NCBI GenBank assembly: GCA_023419315.1
Contig: JAEZYE010000035.1
Location: 1 to 61,474 of the forward strand
Direction of reading: 5' to 3'
Source of the DNA: Pseudomonadota bacterium
GTDB taxonomy: Bacteria; Pseudomonadota; Gammaproteobacteria; Xanthomonadales; Xanthomonadaceae
DNA length: 61,474 nt
Shown here: positions 43,236 through 52,309 of the stretch, piece after piece
How positions within the stretch are numbered: the first letter of the stretch is position 1
Layout of the letters: the number at the start of each line of letters is the position of its first letter
Made by a program: the position numbers and the translations under genes
Notes under the pieces: generated by a model
Told to the model about the DNA's origin: nothing
The model's input: only the letters and a program-made list of their open reading frames with translations
Database searches by the model: none

Positions 43236-43574
43236 TCAGCGCAGGCGGCGGATGCGTTCGCTCGGGCTGACCACATCGGTCAGGCGCACGCCGAAACGAT
43301 CGTTGACCACCACGACTTCGCCGTGCGCGATGAGCGTGCCGTTGACGAACACGTCCAGCGGTTCGCCCGCGCCGCGCTCCAGTTCCACCACCGAGCCCTG
43401 GTTGAGCTGCAGCAGGTTGCGGATCGGGATGCGCGTGCGGCCGACTTCCAGCGACAGCATCACCGGCACGTCGAGGATGACGTCCAGGCTCATGTCGGCT
43501 TCATTGCTCTTGGTTTCGGCCAGCAGTGCTTCGAACTGCGCGGCGGCGGCTTCTTCGGTCAGCGGAGTGCTCAT
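43236..43574 (-). CDS. fliN: Flagellar motor switch protein FliN
   Basis: C-ring protein of 112 residues. The C-terminal SpoA domain is complete: LDVILDVPVMLSLEVGRTR, IRNLLQLNQGSVVELERGAGEPLDVFVNG and IAHGEVVVVNDRFGVRLTDVVSPSER. Start MSTPLTEEAAA at 43574 overlaps the fliM stop (ATGA). It forms the lower C-ring with FliM and also binds FliH during export. Confidence 0.97.
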   Translation of the reverse strand: MSTPLTEEAAAAQFEALLAETKSNEADMSLDVILDVPVMLSLEVGRTRIPIRNLLQLNQGSVVELERGAGEPLDVFVNGTLIAHGEVVVVNDRFGVRLTDVVSPSERIRRLR

Positions 43575-44611
43575 GCGTGCGATTCCTCGGTCGCGGCCGG
43601 CAGGCCGGCGCTGGAAAGTGGGGTGGCGTGGATCGGGCGCGTGCCCGGGGGGTGGGTGGCGACGATCTTCACGGCGTTGTTGCCGTTGGAGATGCCGAAT
43701 TCGCCGGTGAACACCGGCACCTGTTCGACACATACCGGCACCGTCTTCGGCAGTTCGATCGGCAGGATGTCGCCGACCTTCAGGCGCGTCAGGTCACGCA
43801 GGCTGATGCGTTTTTCGGTGAGCACGCTGGACAGCGTCACTTCGGCCGAACGCAGCATGTCGTTGACGCTTTCGCGGAAGGTGTCGTCCTCGTGCACGCG
43901 ATCGGACTGGATGCCGGCGTCGAGCAGTTCGCGGATGGGCTCGAGCATCGAGTACGGCAGGGTGATGTGGATTTCGCCGCCACCGCCGTCGAGTTCGACG
44001 TGGAAACGGCTGACGACCACGTACTCGCGCGGGCTGACGATATTGGCGAAGTGCGGATTGACTTCGGAGTTGATGTATTCGAATTCCACCGGCATCACCG
44101 GCGCCCAGGCATCGACCAGATCCGCGAAGGTCTGCTTCAGCAGCAACTGGATGACGCGCATCTCGGTGGCGGTGAACTCGCGGCCTTCGATCTTGGCCGG
44201 GTAGCGGCCGTCGCCGCCGAAGAAGTTGTCCACGACGGTGTAGACCAGCTTCGGCTCGAACACCACCAGGCCGACGCCGCGCAGCGGCTTGAGGCGGATC
44301 AGGTTGAGGTTGGTCGGGACGTAGAGCGAATGCAGGTACTCGGAGAACTTGATCATGTCGATACCGCGCACCGACAGATCCGCCGAACGGCGCAGCAGGT
44401 TGAACAACCCGATGCGCCAGGTACGGATGAAGCGCTCGTTGATCATCTCCAGCGTCGGCAAGCGTCCGCGGACGATGCGGTCCTGGCTGGCGAAGTCGTA
44501 GTTGCGCGCCACGCCCGGATCGGCAGGCGGCTCATCGGTTTCAATCGCACCGGAATCCACGCCATGCAACAGGGCGTCGATTTCATCCTGCGAAAGCAGA
44601 TCGCTCATCAT
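43571..44611 (-). CDS. fliM: Flagellar motor switch protein FliM
   Basis: C-ring protein of 346 residues. The N-terminal CheY-P-binding segment MSDLLSQDEIDALLHG is canonical. The middle domain contains GGDGRYPAKIEGREFTATEMRVI, with GGDGR at the FliG interface. The C-terminal SpoA domain (LRDLTRLKVGDILPIELPKTVPVCVEQVPVF) resembles FliN. The start is MMSDLL at 44611 with GGAG upstream; ATG at 44608 is an alternative. Confidence 0.97.
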   Translation of the reverse strand: MMSDLLSQDEIDALLHGVDSGAIETDEPPADPGVARNYDFASQDRIVRGRLPTLEMINERFIRTWRIGLFNLLRRSADLSVRGIDMIKFSEYLHSLYVPTNLNLIRLKPLRGVGLVVFEPKLVYTVVDNFFGGDGRYPAKIEGREFTATEMRVIQLLLKQTFADLVDAWAPVMPVEFEYINSEVNPHFANIVSPREYVVVSRFHVELDGGGGEIHITLPYSMLEPIRELLDAGIQSDRVHEDDTFRESVNDMLRSAEVTLSSVLTEKRISLRDLTRLKVGDILPIELPKTVPVCVEQVPVFTGEFGISNGNNAVKIVATHPPGTRPIHATPLSSAGLPAATEESHA

Positions 44612-44624
44612 CGCGACGGCTCCG

Positions 44625-45143
44625 TCACTGCATCACGAAACTGGTGAACAACAGGGCGTCGGCCGACGGCTTGCCGGTTTCGGCGGTCAGCACCTTGCGC
44701 ACTTCGGCCAGCGCCTGCACCTGCAGCTGTTCCTTGCCGGCGCGGGTCATCAGTTGTTCGGCGTCCTGCTGGGCGAACAGCATCAGCAGCTTGGCGCGCA
44801 GCGCCGGGGCGTGCAGTTCGATGGCCTTCATCGCTTCCGGGTCGCGCGTCATCAGCTGCACTTCGACCTGCAGGTAGCGCGCACCGCCGGCCGAACCGAT
44901 CAGGTTGACCACGAAGGGCGGCTCCAGCGCGAAGTACTGTGCCGGCGCGGGCACGTTGCCCGGCTTGGCTTCGGCCTTGGCCTCGGCTTCCGGCTTCTTG
45001 CCGTGATCGGCGCGGTTGGTGAAGAACCACGCGCCGCCGCCCGCGGCGCCGGCCGCGACGACCGCGACGATGGCGATCAGCAACCACGGCTTGCCGGCCT
45101 TGGGCGCAGGTTTGATCAGCTTGGGGTCGGCTTTCTCGGCCAC
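44625..45143 (-). CDS. fliL: Flagellar basal-body/stator-associated protein FliL
   Basis: Protein of 172 residues: a short Lys-rich cytoplasmic segment, one membrane helix (about 21-41, LIAIVAVVAAGAAGGGAWFF), and a periplasmic domain beginning YFALEPPFVVNLIGSAGGARYLQVEVQLM. C-terminal LLFTSFVMQ is typical. Start set at GTG 45143 (VAEKADPKL) because GGAG precedes it and a sigma-54 promoter ends ~35 bp upstream. It begins fliL-M-N-O-P, separated from fliK by repeat locus 3. Confidence 0.93.
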   Translation of the reverse strand: MAEKADPKLIKPAPKAGKPWLLIAIVAVVAAGAAGGGAWFFTNRADHGKKPEAEAKAEAKPGNVPAPAQYFALEPPFVVNLIGSAGGARYLQVEVQLMTRDPEAMKAIELHAPALRAKLLMLFAQQDAEQLMTRAGKEQLQVQALAEVRKVLTAETGKPSADALLFTSFVMQ

Positions 45144-45176
45144 GTGCGAACACTCCGGTGGGGACGGCGGAGCAGA

Positions 45177-45193
45177 TGCAAGCGGTGTGCCGG
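45177..45193 (-). promoter_or_regulatory. Sigma-54 promoter of fliL
   Basis: Minus strand: CCGGCACACCGCTTGCA, with GG and GC separated by 10 bp and near-perfect GGCAC and TTGCA halves. About 20-25 nt of leader before the fliL GTG start. Confidence 0.8.
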
Positions 45194-45287
45194 GGCGTGG
45201 GGGAGGGGGTGTCGGGATTCCGGCGGGGGCTTTGGGGCGGGGTTGTTCCGGGGGCTGCGCCGGGCGTTGGGGGTGTGGTGGAGCGGC

Positions 45288-45720
45288 AGGGTGCAATTGG
45301 CGAAGGGGGTTGCACTGCTCTGTGCGGTGGTGTTCCCGGCGGAGCCAGAGCCAGAGCCAGAGCAAGAGCAAGAGCTAGAGCCAGAGCTTTCGCGCTTTGC
45401 GCGAGTTCCTTTTGTCTTGTCAAAAGGAACCAAAACCGCTGGCGCCGGGACACTCGCCGGAGCGGCGTTGCGGCTCCGGGCCCCTGCGCTTCTCGCCGGT
45501 CAGGGCACGGCGCCCAAACTCGCTTCGCTCAGACAGGGGCGCCTCTGCGGCCCCGACCGTCTGCGATGCTCGGCTCGCTTTACGGCGCCTGAGAGTCAAA
45601 AGCGGAAGAGCGGGAAGCAAGAGCCAAAGCCAAAGCTCTTGGCTCTGGCTCTTGCTCTTGCTGTGGGCGTCAGCTGTTCCCCAGCGAAGAGCGCTGCCAT
45701 AACTGCACCCTGCAACGCCC
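45288..45720 (+). repeat. Composite interspersed repeat, locus 3
   Basis: Fills most of the fliK-fliL gap. Order: palindrome-like 45288-45316 (GGTGCAAT...TTGCAC), CAGAGC/CAAGAG array 45344-45383, core E 45384-45600, array with mirrored halves (CCAAAG then CTTGGCTCTGG units) to ~45665, an inverted GGGGAGCAGCTG-type module 45671-45686, then a GGGTGCAG-type half palindrome (reverse) near 45703-45712. The right end therefore carries the left-end module in inverse orientation. Confidence 0.8.
45384..45600 (+). repeat. Interspersed repeat core, copy E
   Basis: Same start (GAGCTTTCGCGCTTTGCGCG) and TTCCTTTTG/CAAAAGGAA hairpin as the other copies. Central hairpin at 45457-45479 (CCGGAGC/GCTCCGG, 9-nt loop). 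Ends in GGCGCCTGAGAGTCAAA, as copy C does. Confidence 0.92.
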
Positions 45721-45764
45721 GCGAACGCGACCTGCCGCCACAACTGCGCCACGCGGCGCGGCAA

Positions 45765-47123
45765 TCAGGCGTACGCGTCCAGCAGCCCGCGCACGATACG
45801 CACCACCGGCGCGGTCGGTGCGGTATCCCCCGCCATCACGCCGGTGTCCGGGCCCAGGCCGGTGCGTTCACCGTTGGACGAAGGCGAAGACTGCGAGCTG
45901 TCGCGGTGCCCGACGTCGGCCTGCGCCAGCTGGAAGCCCTGCTGCCCCAGCAGATCGCGCAGTTTCGGCAGGCTGCTTTCCAGCGCCTGGCGCACATCGG
46001 CCTGCGGGCTGCTGAAGTCGGCGTGCACGCGGTCGCCGTCCAGGCGCAGGTTGATTTCGATGGTGCCCATTTCGTGCGGGCTGACGCGGATGCGGGCGTG
46101 GCTGATCTTCTGGTCGGCCATGTAGGTCAGTTGCGTGCCCAGCGTTTCGCCGAACTGATCGGTGTTCAGGTCGGGCGTCAGCGCGGTCAGCGGATTGACG
46201 GTGGCCGTGCGTGCAAGGCCGGTGTCCGATGACGGGGCCGGTCCGTTCGCGGCGAGGGCGGCGCTCATCGGGTTCATCTCCTCGCGCTTGCCGGCGGCGA
46301 GGGCTTCGAGCGTGTCCTTGAACAGCACCATGCCGGCGGGCAGGGCGAGCGCGGCGGGGTCGGAAGCCGGCGTCGGCGTGTTGACGGCCGGGTTCGCCTG
46401 CGCCGTGGCGGGCGCGGGTGTGGTGGCGGTCTCGGCGCGCGAGGCAGCCGCGCCGGTGGCGGCTTGTGCGGGGACTTCGCCGGACAACCCAGCGGGATCG
46501 CCGGGCAGCGTCGCAGCGTCGGTCCCGGATGCGAGCGCCGCGGCCGGAAGACCCGGCACGCCGGGCAGTCCCGGCGCCGGCAATGCGCGCGCGCCGCCCA
46601 GCAGGATGTCGCCCGCGGCGAAGCCGGTTGCCGGATTCGCGGGCGTCAGGGCCGGATCGGTGAGCAGCGTCGGCAGAATCAGACCGGCCGGGGGCCAGTC
46701 GAGCGGCAGTGCCTGTTCGTCATCGGGGATGGCCGCGAGTGGGGCGGTGTGGCCATCGGTCGCGACTGCGGTATCGCGCGCAACGGCGTCGGCCTCGTCG
46801 GGCGCAGTGGCCGCGTTCGCTTTCGCAGCGGTGTCCTGCGTGGTCCGGGTGCGCGCGGCGGCATTGCGTTCGGCTTGCGTGCGTGCGGTTGAACGCTCGT
46901 TCGGGGCTTCGCTGCGGCGCGCCGGCTCATGGCGGGCTTCGCTGCGGGTCGCGGGCCTGTCGGTGTCGCTGCGGCGTGCGGTGTCGCGCGATTCGGACTG
47001 CCGCATCAGGCGGGCGAATTGATCATCGCCGCCACCGTCGCTGCGGTTCGCGCGCGGCGCACCGCCGCTGTTCGCCGAGGCGGCGGGGACGAAGCCGAAC
47101 GCGGCGTTCGAATCGGCCTTCAC
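45765..47123 (-). CDS. fliK: Flagellar hook-length control protein FliK
   Basis: Protein of 452 residues, largely Ala/Thr/Pro/Arg-rich and unstructured in the first ~330 residues (ruler region). The conserved C-terminal domain is at ~340-410 (HARIRVSPHEMGTIEINLRLDG, VHADFSSPQADVRQALE, LRDLLGQQGF), which switches FlhB specificity. The start overlaps the fliJ stop (ATGA). It is the last gene of the fliE-to-fliK unit before repeat locus 3. Confidence 0.93.
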   Translation of the reverse strand: MKADSNAAFGFVPAASANSGGAPRANRSDGGGDDQFARLMRQSESRDTARRSDTDRPATRSEARHEPARRSEAPNERSTARTQAERNAAARTRTTQDTAAKANAATAPDEADAVARDTAVATDGHTAPLAAIPDDEQALPLDWPPAGLILPTLLTDPALTPANPATGFAAGDILLGGARALPAPGLPGVPGLPAAALASGTDAATLPGDPAGLSGEVPAQAATGAAASRAETATTPAPATAQANPAVNTPTPASDPAALALPAGMVLFKDTLEALAAGKREEMNPMSAALAANGPAPSSDTGLARTATVNPLTALTPDLNTDQFGETLGTQLTYMADQKISHARIRVSPHEMGTIEINLRLDGDRVHADFSSPQADVRQALESSLPKLRDLLGQQGFQLAQADVGHRDSSQSSPSSNGERTGLGPDTGVMAGDTAPTAPVVRIVRGLLDAYA

Positions 47124-47575
47124 GAGTTCTCCTCAGCCTCGGCGGCCGTGGCGGCCAGTCGCGCGCGGCGTGCACCGATGTCGTCCATTTCGCGCTGGTT
47201 GCGGCGTTCGACGACCTGGTGTTCCTGCACGCGGTAGCTCGCGGCCAGTTGTTCCAGCACCTGCTTGTCGCGGCTGGCGAGCAGCAGGCGGTCGCGTTCG
47301 ATGTTGACGCTGGCGCGGCTGCGGTCCACGGTCTGGACCTGCTGCTGCACGGCGCTGTCGAGGCGGTCGAGGAAGGCGCGTCGGTTGGCCAGTTGCGCGG
47401 GGCTGGTCGCGGCCATCTGGCTGCTGGCGTATTCCTCGGCGTAGCGGCGCAATTCCTCCAGGCGCGATTCGTGCATCGCCAGCGTGCGCTGGCGTTCGGC
47501 CAGATCACGGGCGACGGAGTCTTCCTTTTCCTGTGCGCGGCGCAGCAGGGGATCGATTCGACGGGATTGCATCAT
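47120..47575 (-). CDS. fliJ: Flagellar export chaperone/ATPase stalk protein FliJ
   Basis: Protein of 151 residues, nearly all coiled coil (heptads from AQEKEDSVARDLAERQRTLAM to the end) with high Arg/Glu content. FliJ inserts into the FliI hexamer ring and escorts chaperones. Position between fliI (3-bp gap) and fliK (4-bp overlap) identifies it. Confidence 0.9.
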   Translation of the reverse strand: MMQSRRIDPLLRRAQEKEDSVARDLAERQRTLAMHESRLEELRRYAEEYASSQMAATSPAQLANRRAFLDRLDSAVQQQVQTVDRSRASVNIERDRLLLASRDKQVLEQLAASYRVQEHQVVERRNQREMDDIGARRARLAATAAEAEENS

Positions 47576-47578
47576 GGC

Positions 47579-48961
47579 TTAGGTTTCCTTGCGTGCTTGC
47601 GCCGAGCGTTCGACCAGTCGTTCCAGCGCGTCGCGGCTGTCCACCAGATCGGCGGAGCGGGCCACGTCCTGGCCGAGGAATTCGACGATTTCCGGCCAAC
47701 GTTCCAGGGCTTCGTCCACCGTGGCGTCGCTGCCGCGCTGGTACGCGCCAATGGCGATCAGATCGCGGTTGCTCGTGTAGGCCGACAGCAGCCGCTTGAG
47801 TCTGCGGATGCGGTCGCGCCAGGTTTCGTCGGCGATTTCGGTGACCACGCGGCTGACCGAGGATTCGACGTCGATGGCCGGATACAGGCCGCTGTCGGCG
47901 ACGCGGCGCGAAAGCAGGATGTGGCCGTCGAGAATCGCGCGCGCGGCGTCGGCGATCGGGTCCTGCGGATCGTCGCCTTCGGTGAGGACGGTGTAGAACG
48001 CGGTGATCGAGCCGCGTCCGGCCGAACCGTTGCCGGCGCGTTCGACCAGCGCCGGCAGGCGCGCGAACACGGACGGCGGATAACCGCGCGTGGTCGGCGG
48101 TTCGCCCACGGACAGGCCGATTTCGCGCTGCGCCTGGGCGAAGCGGGTCAGCGAATCCATCAGCAGCAGTACGTTGAGGCCTTGATCACGGAACCATTCG
48201 GCGATCGCGGTGGCGCGATACGCGCCCTGCAGGCGCGCCAGCGGCGGACGATCCGCGGGGCTGGCAACGACGACCGCGCGCGCCAGGCCGACCGGGCCGA
48301 GCGTGCTTTCCACGAAATCGCGCACTTCGCGGCCACGTTCACCGATCAGGCCGACGACGATCACGTCGGCGGCGGTGTAGCGGGTCATCATGCCGAGCAG
48401 CGTGGACTTGCCGACGCCGGAGCCGGCGAACAGGCCCACGCGCTGGCCGCGTCCGATCGGCAGCAGCGCGTTGATGGCGCGCACGCCGACATCGAGCGGC
48501 TGGGTAATCGGTTCGCGCGAAAGCGGATTGATCGCCACGCCCGACAGACTGACCGAAGATTCCGCGCGGATCGGGCCGCGGCCGTCGAGCGGCACGCCGT
48601 CGCTGTCGATCACGCGGCCGAGCAGGCCCTCGCCGACTTCCACGCCGCCGCGACGGCGCAGCGGAACCACGCGCGCGTTCGGCAGCAGGCCGTGCAGTTC
48701 GGCGCTGGGCATCAGATAGGTGCGTTCGCCGGAGAAACCGACGACTTCGGCATCGACCCAGCCGCCGTCGATCACTTCCACCTTGCAGGTGGCGCCCATC
48801 GGCGCTTCGCAGCCGATCGCTTCGAGCGTGAGGCCGACGGCGCGACGCAGGATGCCTTCGCGGATCAGGCCGTGGCTGCCGAGGTTGGGACGGATCTGCG
48901 ACAGCCGCGTCGCCAGGCGCAGGTCGCGGGCGTTCAGCCATTCCAGCGGTTGTGCACTCAT
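47579..48961 (-). CDS. fliI: Flagellum-specific ATPase FliI
   Basis: ATPase of 460 residues related to F1-beta. Walker A AGSGVGKST at 179-187; Walker B LNVLLLMDSLTRFAQAQREI. GERGREVRDFVE and GEPPTTRGYPPSVFARLP are typical of type III ATPases. It powers substrate unfolding at the export gate with FliH and FliJ. The start overlaps fliH by four bases. Confidence 0.98.
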   Translation of the reverse strand: MSAQPLEWLNARDLRLATRLSQIRPNLGSHGLIREGILRRAVGLTLEAIGCEAPMGATCKVEVIDGGWVDAEVVGFSGERTYLMPSAELHGLLPNARVVPLRRRGGVEVGEGLLGRVIDSDGVPLDGRGPIRAESSVSLSGVAINPLSREPITQPLDVGVRAINALLPIGRGQRVGLFAGSGVGKSTLLGMMTRYTAADVIVVGLIGERGREVRDFVESTLGPVGLARAVVVASPADRPPLARLQGAYRATAIAEWFRDQGLNVLLLMDSLTRFAQAQREIGLSVGEPPTTRGYPPSVFARLPALVERAGNGSAGRGSITAFYTVLTEGDDPQDPIADAARAILDGHILLSRRVADSGLYPAIDVESSVSRVVTEIADETWRDRIRRLKRLLSAYTSNRDLIAIGAYQRGSDATVDEALERWPEIVEFLGQDVARSADLVDSRDALERLVERSAQARKET

Positions 48962-49575
48962 GCGACGGCGCCTCCGCGATGCAGGACGTTTTCCAGCGCG
49001 CCACGCAGGCGGGCTTCGAGCGTGCCATCGATGCGCACGCTTTCCGCATGCACGCGCAGATCGCCGCGGCTGAGCGTGGTGTCGCCGGTGAGGCGGGTGT
49101 ACGGCGTCATCGCCAGCAATGGCGTGAGCGCGGCGATGTCGTCCGGATGCAGGCGCAGTTCGACTTCGCGACTGGCGCCGCCGACCGAATCCAGCGCAGC
49201 GCTGGCGAGGTTGGCGAGCAGCGACGGATCGGCTTCATAGGCGCGGCCGACCAGGCTGCCGGCGATGCGCACGGCCAGTTCGGACAGGGCGCCGAGCACT
49301 TCGTTTTCCAGGCGATCCAGCGGGCGCGAGAAGTTGTCGAGGATGCCTTCGATCTGCGCGGTGAGGCGGCGCACTTCGCTCTGGCCCAGCCCGAAGCCTT
49401 CGGCATGGCCTTCGGCGCGGCCGCGTTCCAGCCCTTCGCGGTACGCGGCTTCTTCGATCGCCTGGATTTCCTCCAGGCTCGGCGGGCGCAGCGGCGCGAC
49501 GTCTTCGGAGGTCGCGGTCGGTGCGACGTAGCCCAGCGGCGGGGCCATCCAGCGGACCGGCGTGGACGTGCTCAT
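48958..49575 (-). CDS. fliH: Flagellar export ATPase regulator FliH
   Basis: Protein of 205 residues: a Pro-rich N-terminus with Trp/aromatic residues (RWMAPPLGYVAP), a helical stalk rich in Gly/Glu (AAYREGLERGRAEGHAEGFGLGQSE, the GxxxG-like FliH repeat), and a C-terminal peripheral-stalk-like domain (LRLHPDDIAAL, LRVHAESVRIDGTLEARLRG). It binds FliI and FliN. Overlaps fliG and fliI by four bases each. Confidence 0.95.
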   Translation of the reverse strand: MSTSTPVRWMAPPLGYVAPTATSEDVAPLRPPSLEEIQAIEEAAYREGLERGRAEGHAEGFGLGQSEVRRLTAQIEGILDNFSRPLDRLENEVLGALSELAVRIAGSLVGRAYEADPSLLANLASAALDSVGGASREVELRLHPDDIAALTPLLAMTPYTRLTGDTTLSRGDLRVHAESVRIDGTLEARLRGALENVLHRGGAVA

Positions 49576-50573
49576 ACCATCTCCTCGCTGTTGGCGCTGA
49601 GCGAAATGACGCCCTGGTCAGCCAGGCGGCGGACGATGGCGAGGATTTCCTTCTGCGCGCCTTCGACATCGGACAGGCGCACGGGGCCGCGCGCTTCCAT
49701 GTCTTCGAGCAGGATCTGCGCGGCGCGCTGGGACATGTTGCGGGTGATCTTCTCGCGCACCTTGGCATCGGCGCCGCGCAGCGCCAGGCCGAGGCGATCG
49801 TTCGGCACTTCGCGCAGCATCGCCTGCAGTTCGCGGTCGTCGAGATCGACCAGGTTGTCGAACACGAACATCAGGTCCTGGATCTTGCCGCCCAGGTCGG
49901 AATCGATCTGGTTGATCGCGCCGAGAATGGTCTGGTCCTGGCCCGAGTCCATGAAGTTGAGGATGTTGGCCGCGACCTTGATGCCGCCGATGGAGGACGA
50001 CTTGAGGTTCTGGTTGCCGGCGAACTGGCGCTCCATGATCTCGTTGAGTTCGTTGAGTGCGTTCGGCGGAATGCCGTCCAGCGTGGCGATGCGCAGCAGC
50101 ACGTCCGAACGCGCGCGTTCGGGCAGCAGCTTCAGCGTTTCGGCGGCCTGGTCGCTGTCCAGGTGCGAGAGCACGATGGCGATGATCTGCGGGTGTTCGT
50201 TGCGCACCAGATCGGCGATCGAGCGCGGGTCCATCCACTTCAGCGTGTCCAGGCCGGTGGTGTTGCGGCCCAGCAGGATGCGGTCGATGAGGTTGCCGGC
50301 CTTGTCTTCGCCCAGCGCCTGCACCAGCACCTTGCGCACGTAGTCGTCGGTGCCCATGCCCAGCGAGGTCTGCTTGTCCAGCGCATGGGTGAAGTTGTCC
50401 ATGACGTGCAGCACCTGCTCGCGGCTGACGCCGGAGATGGTCGCCATCGCGATGCCGAGCTTCTGCACTTCCTTGGCGTTCATGTGCTTGAGCACTTCCG
50501 CCGCGTCCTGCTCGCCGAGCGAGAGCAGCAGCACGGCGGCGCGCTGTACGCCGGTCAGTCCGTCGTTATTCAT
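49572..50573 (-). CDS. fliG: Flagellar motor switch protein FliG
   Basis: C-ring protein of 333 residues with N, middle and C domains. LTGVQRAAVLLLSLGEQDAAEVL starts the FliF-binding domain. NEHPQIIAIVLSHLDSDQAAETLKLLPE and the conserved hydrophobic patch are central. The C-terminal torque helix has charged residues around MFVFDNLVDLDDRELQAMLREV. It contacts MotC. Overlaps fliF by 8 bp. Confidence 0.98.
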   Translation of the reverse strand: MNNDGLTGVQRAAVLLLSLGEQDAAEVLKHMNAKEVQKLGIAMATISGVSREQVLHVMDNFTHALDKQTSLGMGTDDYVRKVLVQALGEDKAGNLIDRILLGRNTTGLDTLKWMDPRSIADLVRNEHPQIIAIVLSHLDSDQAAETLKLLPERARSDVLLRIATLDGIPPNALNELNEIMERQFAGNQNLKSSSIGGIKVAANILNFMDSGQDQTILGAINQIDSDLGGKIQDLMFVFDNLVDLDDRELQAMLREVPNDRLGLALRGADAKVREKITRNMSQRAAQILLEDMEARGPVRLSDVEGAQKEILAIVRRLADQGVISLSANSEEMV

Positions 50574-52242
50574 CGCTGGCCACCCAGTCCTTGACGACCT
50601 GCGCGACCTGCTTGGCGTCGCTCTTCACGGCTTCGCGGGCGTGGCGCAGGCGATCTTCGTAAGCATCGGAAGGCAGTGCGCGCGGCGCATGGATCTCGGC
50701 GCGGTCCTGCTGCAGCGAGGCGACGATGCGCGAATCCTCGTCGCCGTCTTCGACCACATCGACGTCGATGGCTTCCGGCGTGGCGGCCTTCCGCTTCGGC
50801 TGGATGATCTGGCGCATCGCCGGGCGCAGCACGCCGAACAGCAGCGCCAGCACGATCAGCGCGCCCAGGCCGTAGCGCGCGATGTCGCGCACCATCGGGT
50901 TCTGCAGCCACGGGTTGTCGAGCAGCGAGGTTTCCTCGACCGGCGGCGTTTCGCGCACGAACGGGGCATTCATCACCGACACCGAGTCGCCGCGCGCGGC
51001 GTCGAAGCCGACGGCTTCCTTCACCAGCGCTTCCACGCGGCTGACCGTGGCGGCATCCAGCGGCACCATCGTGACCTTGCCGTTGGCGCCGGCACGCGGG
51101 ATGTGATCGACCAGCACGGCGGCGGTGACGCGGCGCACGCGGCCCGCAGGCTGCCTGGTGTGCTGCAGCGTGCGATCCATTTCGAAGTTGCGGGTCGCGC
51201 TGCTGGCGGTTTCCACCGGCGCGTTCGGATTCGGATTGGCCGCGGCGGCGTTCGGGCCGGGCGGGGTGTTGCTGGTCGCGCCGGGCACGCCCTGCGGACC
51301 ATTGGTGTTCGTGCTGGTGTTCTGGCTGACCTGTTCGCTGCGCACCTTGGCCGGGTCGTTGGCGAAGGTTTCGCGCGCTTCCTCGACCACCGAGAAATCC
51401 ATGTCCACGGCGACTTCCGCGTTGACGCGGCCAGGGCCGGTCAGCGGTTCCAGCAGTTCCTTGATGCGTTCGTTGAGCGAGGTTTCCAGCTTGCGCACGC
51501 GTTCGAACTGGGCGGCGTTGAGCGCGGCTTCGCTGTTCGGATCGCTGATGGTCAGCATGCGGCCGCTCTGGTCGACCACGGTGACGCGTTCGGGCGCCAG
51601 ATCCGGAATGCTCGACGACACCAGGTGCACGATGGCGTCGACCTGGTTGCGTTCCAGCATCGCGCCCGAACGCAGATCCAGCACGACCGAGGCGCTGGCG
51701 ACTTCGCGCTGGCGGGTGAACGCGCTGGGCTTGGGAATGGCGAGGTGCACGCGGGCGTCGCGCACCGGGCGCAGGGTGCTGATGGTGCGCACGAGTTCGG
51801 TTTCCAGCGCGTGCTGGTAGCGGGCGTTCTCGACGAACTGGCTGACGCCGAAACCCGGATCACGCTCCATCAGTTCGAAGCCGAGGCGGCCGTTCTCGGC
51901 CAGTCCCGAACCGGCCAGCTTGAGGCGCGCGTCATGCAGGTTTTCCTGCGGCACCGAGATCGCGCCGGTGGCCTGGTCCAGCTGGAATGGAATCTGCGCC
52001 GCGCGCAGCAGGTCGGTGGCTTCGGCCGTGGCTTTCGGGTCCAGGCCGGTGTACAGCGGAGTGAAGTCCGGCTTCTGCGACCAGAAGAACACCATCAGCC
52101 CGACCGCGACCGCGCCGGCGATCATCAGCAGCGTGCCCATCTGCCGGAATACCGGGAAGTCCTGGATCTTCGTCAGCGCCGCGCCGGCCTTTTCGGCGGT
52201 CAGCGACTCCTTCAGCGATTCCTTGGAGAGGGTCAGGGCCAT
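50566..52242 (-). CDS. fliF: Flagellar MS-ring protein FliF
   Basis: Protein of 558 residues. Membrane helix 1 is near residues 35-55 (MGTLLMIAGAVAVGLMVFFW). The periplasmic ring-building domains include YTGLDPKATAEATDLLRAAQIPFQLD and a Pro/Asn-rich loop near 300-345. Helix 2 is near 445-465 (YGLGALIVLALLFGVLRPAM), and the cytoplasmic C-terminus (QVAQVVKDWVASDE) is the FliG-binding end. Located 67 bp after fliE. Confidence 0.98.
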   Translation of the reverse strand: MALTLSKESLKESLTAEKAGAALTKIQDFPVFRQMGTLLMIAGAVAVGLMVFFWSQKPDFTPLYTGLDPKATAEATDLLRAAQIPFQLDQATGAISVPQENLHDARLKLAGSGLAENGRLGFELMERDPGFGVSQFVENARYQHALETELVRTISTLRPVRDARVHLAIPKPSAFTRQREVASASVVLDLRSGAMLERNQVDAIVHLVSSSIPDLAPERVTVVDQSGRMLTISDPNSEAALNAAQFERVRKLETSLNERIKELLEPLTGPGRVNAEVAVDMDFSVVEEARETFANDPAKVRSEQVSQNTSTNTNGPQGVPGATSNTPPGPNAAAANPNPNAPVETASSATRNFEMDRTLQHTRQPAGRVRRVTAAVLVDHIPRAGANGKVTMVPLDAATVSRVEALVKEAVGFDAARGDSVSVMNAPFVRETPPVEETSLLDNPWLQNPMVRDIARYGLGALIVLALLFGVLRPAMRQIIQPKRKAATPEAIDVDVVEDGDEDSRIVASLQQDRAEIHAPRALPSDAYEDRLRHAREAVKSDAKQVAQVVKDWVASDE

Positions 52243-52309
52243 GGGGTTGCGGTTCCGGTGCTAACAGGCTCGGTGGTGCGGTGGAAAAGGAGAGGCGTAC
52301 GGCGGTGCG

